The translations under genes and the position numbers were made by a program. Positions 26,488-37,200 of a stretch of 64,000 nt of DNA are shown here, in pieces. The notes beneath the pieces were generated by a model, which was not told the DNA's origin, did not search any database, and saw only the letters and a program-made list of their open reading frames with translations. Within the stretch, counting starts at the first letter, position 1; the number at the start of each line of letters is the position of its first letter. This DNA is from Dirofilaria immitis (Eukaryota; Nematoda; Chromadorea; Rhabditida; Onchocercidae). The stretch covers positions 7,431,501 to 7,495,500 of the forward strand of contig JAKNDB010000068.1 of assembly GCA_024305405.1 (NCBI GenBank). Direction: 5' to 3'.

Positions 26488-26556
26488 CATTTTTATCAAA
26501 TAAGTTTCAGGAGCGATTGAATTTTTCAAGTTCTTTGAAATAAGTTATGTTTTTCA
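26488..26556. repeat. Copy 2 of a diverged direct repeat (about 70 bases)
   Basis: Starts TCATTTTTATCAAATAAGTT and follows copy 1 (26039-26106) closely enough to suggest a local duplication about 450 bases apart. No coding capacity. Confidence 0.5.
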
Positions 26557-26896
26557 AATTCTATAATAAAAATACCACCTTTTTTCCTAATTAATTTAAA
26601 TTCACTTAAAATAAAAATAAGATTTTACACTGCATATATTAATTTGATTTTACGCTAATTTCGAACCTTGCAGAAAAAAGTATGTAAAATGTTTATGATT
26701 GAAATTAGCTATTTGGTCTTGATTTTCAGAGAATTAGTTCATTTAATTCAGATATTTAATTACATATTTTGTGAATATATTCTTCTCAAAGGAATTAAAA
26801 TTAAATCCAAATATTGTTAAAAATATTTGATCTCATTTATGTATGTAAGTTTTTTGAGCAGTCGTATTATAACTTTTAATTGATACTTTTTAACGT

Positions 26897-27142
26897 TTGA
26901 AATGGAGATGGTGGAGGTCCCGGAAGGGGGAAGGAACTGGAGATGGTGGAAGGAGTGGATATACCGGAAATGGTGGAACTGGATGTGGAAACGGAGGAGG
27001 AATTGGATATGACGACGGAAATGAGGGAGTTGGTGCAGGAGGTACAGGTAAAAATGAAGGCGAAGGTGACGGCAGTGCAAAGAATTGCTGTTCATCGCCC
27101 ATTTCTTGTTATTACTATTTATTTGCTCCTGGAAATTTTTGA
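26897..27142 (+). CDS. Gly-rich candidate exon ending with a Cys/Tyr cluster
   Basis: An abruptly GC- and purine-rich island in very AT-rich DNA. In this frame about half the residues are glycine (GGTGCGNGGGIGYDDGNEG), followed by NCCSSPISCYYYLFAPG and a stop, which resembles the end of a secreted Gly-rich or cuticle-type protein. Near the start the Gly frame switches at the G-run 26927-26931; one extra G would extend it back to GDGGGPGRG. No signal peptide, start or upstream exon is identified, so this may be a last exon. The other plus frame (26943-27302) and a Pro-rich minus frame (26890-27102) are also open, a by-product of the repeat composition. Confidence 0.35.
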   Translation: MKWRWWRSRKGEGTGDGGRSGYTGNGGTGCGNGGGIGYDDGNEGVGAGGTGKNEGEGDGSAKNCCSSPISCYYYLFAPGNF

Positions 27143-27535
27143 ACTGTTTCGAATAAATAAAATTTTAACGCTACTTTTCTTCTTGAAAGACAAGAATAAA
27201 TTGCTCATAAAACTATATCTACAAAGTAAATCTGAATATTTCGATAATTTTACTTCAAAACCTAAAAATCAAGAATGGGAAATGAGATCCTATATCACAT
27301 GAAATTCAGCTCACAATTTGCAAGCGTTAAAAACTTCCAGCCTGATGACGTTATACAAATGAATGATGAGGTAGATAGAGATTCTTTATATTCTGCTCGA
27401 TAGCTATACGTTTTTTAATTTTCTGCATATTCATTATTAGATAACTTCCATAATATTCGCCTTCATTCTCATTGATATTTATTTGGAAGCAGTCATTGTG
27501 ACTTTTCAGTGAAAAAAAATTGAATGCTTTAATTA

Positions 27536-27859
27536 ATGAATCTTTGTCTAAAAGTTAATGTCATAACAGCAGAAAATATTAAAGAGGCACTTATATTTAC
27601 ATTCGCAAGCGGCATTCGCAACATTCAATTTTCCACTGAAAAATCACAATCAGCGAAGTTGTCTAGTGGTAATAATCTTTTCTTCATTCCACAGCATATA
27701 TATATGAACAAAAATGAAATTACGAATAAAATGTCTGAACAAACGCAATCAACGACCATCCTGTTGATTATATATATTGTGGGAATAAAAATGATGCACT
27801 TGTTATTTCTGGACGAATACTCTAAAAGAAAAGTATCTCGCCATCGTTCCATAAGTTAA
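27536..27859 (+). CDS. Weak candidate ORF, 107 aa, one hydrophobic segment
   Basis: One of the longest uninterrupted ATG-started frames in the 21-29 kb interval. It is polar, then has a membrane-like segment (TTILLIIYIVGIKMMHLLFL) near the C-terminus, then a basic tail. No family is recognised and no flanking splice signals are compelling. Chance in AT-rich DNA is the main alternative. Confidence 0.18.
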   Translation: MNLCLKVNVITAENIKEALIFTFASGIRNIQFSTEKSQSAKLSSGNNLFFIPQHIYMNKNEITNKMSEQTQSTTILLIIYIVGIKMMHLLFLDEYSKRKVSRHRSIS

Positions 27860-28919
27860 CTAACAGTGATAAGGTTAACAGTTAATTTTTTTGGAAAATC
27901 AAAGACATGAAATGAGTTAAATTATCACTCTAACATTTTTGATTTCTTTTCTTTCCGAACTTCATAAATTTTACGATATCAATAAATGTTTATATGAAAA
28001 TATTTAACTAAGCTTAACTTGTTTAAAAAGTAGATCGATAATATGATTTGAAAATATAATATTTCAGTTTGTCAGAAATGACTGATTCTCTCTTTCAATA
28101 AAATAAATAATATGTATGCAGATGGTTCATATTTTCTTTGTTTTTTATGGTCTATTTTATTGATTGTATTGAAAATAATGTTTGAATTTCTTGAGGAATT
28201 GATGTCTTTTAAATGTTAGGCAGCAGTTAAACATTTAATTTGCACTTCACTGTTTGCATTCCAATCCATTTGACACTCTTCCTTTGTATATCGAAAACAA
28301 AAGTGAAATTCCTTGTGCACTGTTTGAAATAAATAATGTTATAAAGGTTTGCAGATTTCATTAATCCTTTTCTTGAATTAATGCTGAGAATTGTTATCAA
28401 TTTCAACATCATCTTTATCATTCATTTTTTGAAACAACTAATGATCATAAAATCATTATCGACTATTGATAGCATTCTCATCAAAATCAGATATCTTTGG
28501 TTTTGTTAAAGAATTAATCAAATCTTCAAATCTTTGTTAAAATCAAAGGAATCATCCACTTTGTGCTACACGTATCTATCATTTTCGAATTTTTCATTTT
28601 CTAATGTTTATATTGCGAGAAATAGTTAAAGAATTCAAATTCAAATATTTTGCAATTCATTTTCTAAAATAGCAGCCAGCGAAAATTTCACTACTACCAT
28701 TGCAGCGCACCATAATCGTCTATTTTCCCCTCTTTTCATTTTCAAATTTTTTAAGTTTTGCTTATGAAAATTGCCTATTAATGTATAAAACTTTTTAATT
28801 TTAAATAACTTGATTATATGAATTTTATTTTTCTAATTTAATCCAACAACAACTGATCTTTTTTTAAAATTTTTAATATATTTCAAAGGACTTCTGTTTG
28901 TTCTGACAATGCATCGAAC

Positions 28920-28944
28920 AATCTACCAGAACTTCTGGTAGATT
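28920..28944. repeat. Near-perfect palindrome, 12-bp arms around one base
   Basis: AATCTACCAGAA, one C, then TTCTGGTAGATT. It lies 168 bases upstream of the MFSD5 start. It may be a dimeric transcription-factor site or a small hairpin. Confidence 0.8.
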
Positions 28945-29111
28945 TCCATGTATGAATTTTATATTTAAAAATCATAATAGTGAACTACAATTTTTCAACC
29001 AATAAATCATAAATTCCGTTTTGTAAATGAATTTTATTGTTAGACCAATGTTTCAAATCAACACACTAAGAAATTTTCACATAATTTAATTCAATTTTAG
29101 TGAAAAAATCA

Positions 29112-30202
29112 ATGTTTTTCGAATGGAGTTTTTATGCACTCGGTGTTATATGTATAATACAGTACTTTTATACAAGAAGCAAGAATACTACGAGCGAAGA
29201 TCCTATATTTCGACAATTTCAGCGCCGTTATCTTCTTGTTTATCTTCTTGCCACAGGCTCGTCTTTCAATTTCAAATTTGATTTCCCAATTCTAGGTAAG
29301 TTCTAACCTTTTTTAAATTTTATTTTTATCGTTTGAAAATTTTTACAAATTCAGCTGGTGATTGGCTTCAAGGGCCTCATGTTTATGCCCTTTATGATTC
29401 TTATGGAATGACAAAACACGAAATTGAATTACTGTTTGTAGCCGGCTTTGGTTCCAGTCTTATGTTTGGCACATTCATCGCTTCTATTTCAGACAAATAG
29501 TGAGTAATACTGATTTGAAAATTAACAGGTTAAATTTTGAATAAGAGACAAGAAAACTTTGCAAATTAAAAAAATCAATCACGTGAATAATAGAATTGTT
29601 AAAATTTCTCATAGAATTGAATAGTTAAACATCTGAGAAAATTTGACTAAAAATTAAAATTTATTTTAACTATTATTTACATAAACTACGACTAACATAG
29701 CATTGGATTATTTCCAGTTTAACATTTTCTAATGTTAAAGACAATAATGTATAATATAATTTTGCATATCACGAACTCAAGAAAAATCTTTTGATCATTT
29801 CAATTCTTATCGTCATCTTGCAGAGAAATTGAAATCTTATGACATTCGAGAAATATGCAAATACAGAAATGAAAAGTTGGAATAATATTCACGCCAATTA
29901 TTAATCAGATTAATCAGTAGGCTAATATTATGTTATAGTGGACGTCGGTCAAGTTGCTTATTATACGGCATACTGTATACTGCAGCATGCGTTACTAAAC
30001 ATTTTAAAAATTTCTGGATTTTAATCATTGGGAGAATATTTAGTGGCACGGCAACGTCTATTCTCTGCAGTGCATTTGAGTCTTGGTTAGTTTGCGAACA
30101 CAATAAGGTTTGTTTTGTTTTTTCTTCAATTTTCTCTCATGCTATCACAATATATAAATATAATTTTTACATAGAAATCGATATCAATCCCAGTTTCTCA
30201 GT

Positions 30203-30237
<35 letters not shown>

Positions 30238-32579
30238 TGGTTTGAGTAAGATGTGAAGTAGATTGCTTATGCACAGATCCAATGAATATATTAGTCCTCA
30301 AAGAATTGGTATCAGATGCAAAAATTTTAGAAACGAGTAGTGAAAAGAAGTAAATCTTCTTAACCTATAGACCTTGATCATAACAAATTCAACGGAAACA
30401 TCGAATTAAATCTATGGTTATTCTAAAATCAGGTCACAAATATTTTCAAATATTTCTAGCGTGGTTTCAATCCGGACTTATTGAAAACTGTTTTTCTCAC
30501 GCTGCTTTGGGTAATTCTGTTGTAGCTATAATATCTGGATTAGTAGCACAGTACTCTGCCGATGCCTTTGGATATGTGTTCGTTTAAGTGTTCATTTCAT
30601 TTAATTTTCTCTGATCTTTGGTATAGAAATGGTTTACCTATGTCTACAACTTTATAAAACTTTCTTAATGTATAAACTGATCAATAGTTTAGAGTTATTT
30701 CTACAAATCACTTCTAAGGTTTACTTAAATAATAATAAAATTGTGTGACGCATTTTCTACGTCGTATATTTCTCTGTAGTAGAAGAAATTTCACATGATG
30801 GTGGAGAAATAAATATTTTATAAGCATTTAAAATTTCTTATTTGCAGAGCTCCGTTCGACATATCAATTGCAGTGTTATTAATAATGATGATATGTGCCA
30901 CTGCCTATTGGACCGAAAATTATGGTTGTGAAAAGACAACTTTTTGTCTGCAATTTATGGAGGCGTATAGAGCTATGAGACATGATCAGTTCTTATTTCT
31001 TAAACTTTTTAAATATTTAATTTAATTCTTCCTCTTCGAAATTCTTCGATAAATTTTTTGTTCTTTATCTCTCTAATCAAATGTATTTGAAGCGTTAACT
31101 AGCCATGCTTATCATATCTACTCAAATGTATTTGAAACGTTAACATGCTTATCATATCTACTCATTTGTCATTATTAAGATTTAGCTACAACTTTGAGAC
31201 GCAAGGATTATTTCAGACTGGCGAATAATATGCTTGGCATTAATTCAAAGTTTATTCGAAAGCACGCTGTATTTATTTGTGCTGGAATGGACTCCAGCAT
31301 TGTCAGATGCAAATAGTGCTTGGATCCCTCATGGATACATCTTTTCCTCATTTATGGTAGCCATAATGATTGGCTCAACGATTTTCAGATTATTAAGCAA
31401 ACATCAACGTCCAGAATCATTTATGGGGTTTGCTTTTCTATTTTCTTGATTCATTTTAATACTCAGTTACTGGTTGCTTTTTAGTTTTCATTATATTCAG
31501 AACCCTTAAATATCCTTCTCTTCAAGGGTTCATTGCGAAGTCTTACAAAAAGAAAAACAAATACATTTTTTCAATTGCTTCCTCATTTCATTTTCGATTG
31601 ATTCCGACAGCTGATTTTTTATAGTCCTACTGGTTATCTTCTATGCTTTCTTTAGTTTCAATGATTTCATCAATCTTTTGCTATTTCATTTTTGACAAAT
31701 CGTCCTTATTGAATATTGAAGAAAATCGTGAAAGAATTATGCCTATTTAATTTAGCCTGCATCAACGAAAACAGTTGACTGCGTATCCTCATGCTTTGTA
31801 CTTCACTACTAATATATTATACTTCATTTTATCTCATTCCAGATTTGTAATGGTAGTATCATTTTTATGCTTAGCGACACCAATCATATGGCCGAATCAT
31901 GTGATGATCATATTCATGGCGTTTGTATTCTTTGAGATCTGTGTCGGAATTTTCTGGCCTTCGATCGGTTTTATGCGTGGAATCTACATACCTGAAGCTA
32001 CTCGAGCAACAATTATGAATTTCTGTCGTGTTCCATTAAATGCTGTCGTTATAACTATTTTATTGCAGAATCTTTCACATCAAACAATTCTTCAGTGTTG
32101 TGTGATATTTTTGATGCTTGCTACCGTTGTTCAACAATATCTGTGCAGGTAGCAGAATCGGCAATTCATGCTTTAATTTCAATAGAGTAGTTAATATTGG
32201 TTGAGCTGTGATTACTGAATGAATAATTTATGACAATAATTTTGCCCAAAATTTATTTTTGTGATATATTCGTCATAAAATGTCGTAAAAAAAAGTTCAT
32301 ATAGCACTTAAAATTAAATAAATTACGAGTATTCGCTTCTTTTGCTATATTCCATATTGATTTACATATTCATCCTTACTTGTTTCGCACACCGTGAAGT
32401 GTGCTCATTTCGCAACAACATCGTGTATATCGTATTTTTTTGATATATAGAAACAAACACTATATTTTAGAATCAAAATAGATGACAGAATAGTGAAACC
32501 AGAGCTATCAGCGACGAATGCAATAACACAAGAGAAGACATCTATACCGGAATCTGCTAATCTACCGCATGAATGGTAA
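29112..32579 (+). CDS. MFSD5: MFSD5-type major facilitator (molybdate-anion transporter family)
   Basis: Multi-pass membrane transporter; vertebrate MFSD5 and algal MOT2 are linked to molybdate uptake. Exons: 29112-29256, 29355-29499, 29939-30107, 30460-30577, 30848-30984, 31217-31427, 31843-32148, 32471-32579, giving 446 aa (human about 450). Family landmarks: DWLQGPHVYALYDSYG (exon 2), the GRRSS loop and SAFESWLVCEHNK (exon 3), IQSLFESTLYLFVLEWTP and IFSSFMVA (exon 6), and FWPSIGFMRGIYIPEATRA with MNFCRVPLN (exon 7). The ATG follows a TTTTAG acceptor by 11 bases. One T is missing in the run 30491-30495. The exon 1 donor is GC, or a canonical site 39 bases later. The exon 5 donor is not GT. 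Exon 8 gives a polar tail; if its intron is retained, the protein stops at 32152. Confidence 0.9.
30203..30237. repeat. CT/TC microsatellite
   Basis: About 17 TC units with one extra C, inside intron 3 of the MFSD5 gene. Confidence 0.9.
31078..31162. repeat. Two tandem copies of a 40-45 base unit
   Basis: 31078-31122 and 31123-31162 share CAAATGTATTTGAA, CGTTAAC and ATGCTTATCATATCTACT. The second copy lacks five bases in the middle. It lies in MFSD5 intron 5. Confidence 0.85.
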
Positions 32580-34257
32580 ATGTTATTAATGAGGATAACA
32601 TAATGAGATGACATATAGGATGATATCATTCAAATTGATGATTTTAGCATTAATATGCTGATTTGCTATTCAGTTAATTACATAGGATATAACGGAATAG
32701 ATGATTTTTTTCATTTCCATATTGTATTCTCACATATATGCAGAAAGTAATTTTATTAATAAGCCTGAACTTTTAACTGAGCCTGGAAAATTTTTACAGC
32801 AATGAAAGAATAATAGAATGTTTTAGTCCCGATTGATCAAAGAGTATTTTCATGGAAAGCATTTAGCGAAACACCAATCGCAAATCCTCTTCGCCTCTTT
32901 TTCCTAGCTTGCGGCATGTTGAAAAAAATCGATGACTGCAAAACTGTGAATAAATGCTATTAAAAAATCAAAAGATGAAAACAATAAACTTTGTTTTATC
33001 ACTATATGACTCTGATTTCAAAACAGAACTACATCACGACGAAAAGTGCTGATGGCATCACTAGCAAACTGCTGCTTAATAAAGAGAATACTATGAAATT
33101 CCTTGTATAACGTAATCCTTTTTATAGTACTTTACGATGATTAAATCCCAATTTGATCTTTTTCATCCAGCCTCATATTACTTGCATAAGAAATAATTCG
33201 AAATCTTGCACTTCATTTATAACAGTAATACACAGAGAAAACAGCAATTCTTTAGCGAGAAAACACAAACGTAAAACATACTACTACAACTTTACACACA
33301 CAAATCTTATAGTGAATTTAAGAAACATGTAAAATCTGCTAGTTACAAAGGATAAAGGATAAAGAAATAAAAGGACGAATATAACAGAAAAATATAAGTA
33401 TATAAAACTGTTTCAGTAAAATGAACATTTGGTAAAAAAAAGATAAAAATAAGACAGTGAAGATTAGAAAAATGCAGTGATATCAACAAAATCCTTTCAT
33501 CATTTCACATTTTTATATCTTTAAAACGATAAAGAAGTACAGAAAATCAAAATACATAAAGTAAGAAATTTGTCAAAAAGATTTGCACAATAGCAGTCAT
33601 AATAAATTCAATCAAGGAATGAGCTAAATACAATTCAGGGACGACAAATTATAGCAGCAAATAATGATTGAATTGAACGACCCGTACTATCTCTGTAATC
33701 ATTAATAATACCAAGTTCTAGAAAAACAATTCAATTGAACGTTTGCTTGCTAATACATTAGAGCTAAATTTCTCGTTAAATCTAGAAAGCTGGAGAACAG
33801 TGAATCTGCCTGAAAGAATTAATAATTCCAGAAACAGCTTTTTTGTTTGGATTTCATAGCAAACCAAAATCCAGGAGATAATTCTGCTTAAGTGTATAAA
33901 ACAAACAACCATGTAAAAATAAACAGAAAGAAATAGAAGATTTTGCAAAAGGCAGAACCTGTACATAAATGTAAAAGATAACTATTAACTACTGAACACA
34001 CAATAAAAACGCAAGATAAAGAAATACATATATTTAAAACACTCTGAAACAGAATAATTTTACCTTTTAAACTTATACCAGCAAGCATAGCCAAAACTTT
34101 CATATTTAAACATAATCTTCGGAAAAATAGGAAAATCAAAGTCATTTTCAATAATGTCGCTCTTTCTTAGATTTCAATCTCAAAAAGACAACGATAAAAT
34201 TATAAACGTGACAAACAAAAATAACAATTCGTTTTAAAATAAATGTGAAAATTTTTC
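32580..34257. other. Convergent intergenic region between MFSD5 and NOT1
   Basis: The two genes end toward each other, so this holds both 3' UTRs. Open frames on the minus strand (33718-33966, 33888-34151) are hydrophobic products of AT-rich DNA and are not called. Confidence 0.5.
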
Positions 34258-37200
34258 TCACTGCACATTTTGTATAGTTTGCGGGCTACTGCGTGCTGGT
34301 AATTGCGATGTATGTGGTGCATTTGCATTTATGTGACGTGCATTTGAACCCATGCAAGAATTTGCCACACTTTGGAAAAGCCTGAAATAATAGTCCGAAT
34401 CGTGACTTGGAAGCCTGAAAGAAAAGTCTAGGTCGTGGCCTTGAAAGTGAGGGAAGTACAAAAGACTCCGGCCGATGAAAATTCCGTTTTAAATCCTTGC
34501 ATGCCTATAGCAATTGGTAACAGCCAATTGGACTTTTTTCATAGAATTCTCACTTTTCTTCCTAATTTCCATGTGTGCAACAAAAAGATAAAAACTACAC
34601 TAGGTATATTGATGAGTGATATTATTTTTAGTATATTCTAAATCCAAAACAATATCACTCTTAAAAGGTAACTGGTATCACATTCCTAATTTCTTTTAGT
34701 AAAAATTAATGCAATAGCGTTTAGGAATTGAACAATAAGTTCCACATTTAAAGACTTCTTCTTGCCTAGTAGTTTCGTTCTTCACTTTCACCTTTACGTT
34801 GTAAAATAACAAATAAAAACCTTTCAATCTCTGGAGCACATCGGACAAAATCATGTTTCCAAAACCATAGCTTGGATTTTTGATCAGCTCAATGAAAGTG
34901 ATCAATAAACCCCACGGATGTGGGCGTAAAGCAACCAAGCGCTCGAATAGAATTCTGAAAACAAAAATCTTATGTTCACAATATGTTTAACAAAACCTAT
35001 TTATAAGACAACTTCAGAATATTATGAAAAATGTAATGGGATTAACAACCGTACTTTTCAAAAATGCATACCGCGTTATTTGTTCTTGTATTATTTCAGT
35101 ATTCGCTTCTAAAAATAAATATAATAAAGTACAACTGAAATAATGTGTATGGCTATTCGGATAACGAAGCTGATTTGCTATAGCATTGAACAGCAAATAT
35201 CGACCTGAAAAGAAAATGCTTACACTTAAATTTCTAATTTGATTTGAAGTTAATTTTTTCACAAAAATTCCTATACAATTCGTAAATAACAGAATTTTGA
35301 GAAATTAACCTTCAGTGCATAAGCTCACTGCCAGATTTTGAAAAATATCCATATATGCTGTATGCGCGATTGTAGTCAGTGTGATGCACTGTTGTTTCTC
35401 ATGAATTGCCTGAATTGCACGCATTCCCACATATATAACAACTGCATTCATAACCGTTGTATTGTACTTAGAACCAGCAATATTGCTGACCTAAAACTGA
35501 ATTTATTCTTTAAAAAATATGGACAAAAACACTATCTTGAACCAGGCCACTAAGAAATTTATGCAATTTATGATACCTGCAGCAAACTTGGTAAGTTAGC
35601 ATGAAAATCAACAGATGAACGAGTATTTAAATAATCATCCAGTTGTGTTCTTAAATCTGGTGGAATGATTGCAGCCATATTGATATTCATTTTTGGTTCT
35701 TGAGTCATTTCTAACAGACTGTCAACCTACAAAAGGAAATACTTAATTTATACCATGTTCATGTCAATTTTGAAAACAGCAGAAACTTTCAAAACACAAA
35801 TAACGAAGAAGTTACCTTCAAATTTGAACCAAATGGATCAGGCAATCTCATATTTTTCGGATAAGCGCTAAGTATAAGATTTCGTAATTGAACACAGTTC
35901 GGTGGTATAGTATCACAGATAACAATGTGGTATTCACAAAGCAATTCTGGGAAATCGTGCAGAATCACTAGTAAAACTCGAAGTGTACCCTAAATATTAA
36001 TTCATCAATCACATAAACTATTAAATAATTCAGAGAGAATTACAGTTCAAGTTAAAAACTAAACAGTTTTCGTTGCATCACCTCTAATGCATCAAAATTC
36101 TCTAGCAAAGAATTAATTAATATGTATTTAGATATAAACGAAGCGGAGTTCAACTTAGGAAATACCTTATACATCATTGCAATTGATTTTGGAAGCTGAA
36201 TATTACGCAAGAATGGGGCCAAGAATTTCAAATGGCATATAATCAACTGAGTATACATGGCAGCTGTTTTCATCGGTTCTGCACTTTCTTTCAACAGCCG
36301 TCCAATGAAATTCCTGTGTCCAATAATGTCTAACCAGGCATAAGCAAAACCCGGAACTCGTCGCGGTTGCAGAATAAATAAAGCCTGCCTGTAATATATA
36401 GAACATTCTAATCTACTGAGGTGGATTATAACAATGAAAAAAACTATGATTTTTCAAATATTACCCGAAGGCCTCTAAAATATGCCACGAAATAACATCT
36501 AAGGTTGGATCCGGCGCAGTAAGTTCATTGAACATGATAATTAAAATGCGCTGATATGGCATCGCATGAAAATCAGTACCGCGCACCTGAATTTTAAACT
36601 TTTTTAAAATAATGCTGATATCGAAAAAACTTGAGGAAATTTTGAATAGCTCAAATACAAATCAATAAAAATTGTCACAACCAAGGATAAAAGAAAATGG
36701 TGATCTGAAAGCCAAGCGATATAACGCAAGTCTTCCGCAGTAGTTATCTTAATTTGTTGCAATCACTAAAAGTCAAACATAACAATCAAGCTAACATTAA
36801 CTGCGACTTATCGATGCATTAACTGTCCAAAGCAAGGATTTTATGTCTTTAATGCTAGATTTTCAGATTTAGAATGGTCAAATCAGTAGCATAATTTCTT
36901 TTTTCTGTATTTGCCCTGATAATAAAAAATATACATAGATGTGAAAAAAATTATATGTAAGACAACCTCATGATCCAAATGCAACACATTAGTGATGATA
37001 TTCAATACTTTCTTCAGCAAATTGATTTTCGTTTGATATTGACTTCCATCGCTGTGTTTGATCATCAAACTGCAAAATTAAATTTTACATTATTTCCAAT
37101 AATGACAAACAAAACATATAAAGATAAAAATCCGCAGCTTGCGTCTAATAGCTTGAAATAATTCCCAACCATGTAAGCTTGACGAAAGCATCAAGTGTGT

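Larger units (their letters stand above)
23503..26896. other. Gene-poor AT-rich DNA with a hairpin and a diverged repeat pair
   Basis: No gene that I can support. An open frame at 25640-25876 (plus) ends in a hydrophobic stretch but lacks splice or homology support. The perfect hairpin at 23627-23655 and the related segments at 26039 and 26488 are listed separately. Confidence 0.4.

Noticed and set aside
26890..27102. Pro-rich minus-strand ORF
   Set aside because: It is the complement of GGN repeats, lacks a signal peptide or splice context, and the opposite frame has a better protein-like ending.
30203..30237. CT microsatellite as a regulatory element
   Set aside because: It is an ordinary dinucleotide repeat inside an intron, not placed as an extended splice-site pyrimidine tract.
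33888..34151. Hydrophobic minus-strand ORF below the NOT1 stop
   Set aside because: It lies in the expected 3' UTR, its residues follow AT-rich composition, and no family or splice signal supports it.
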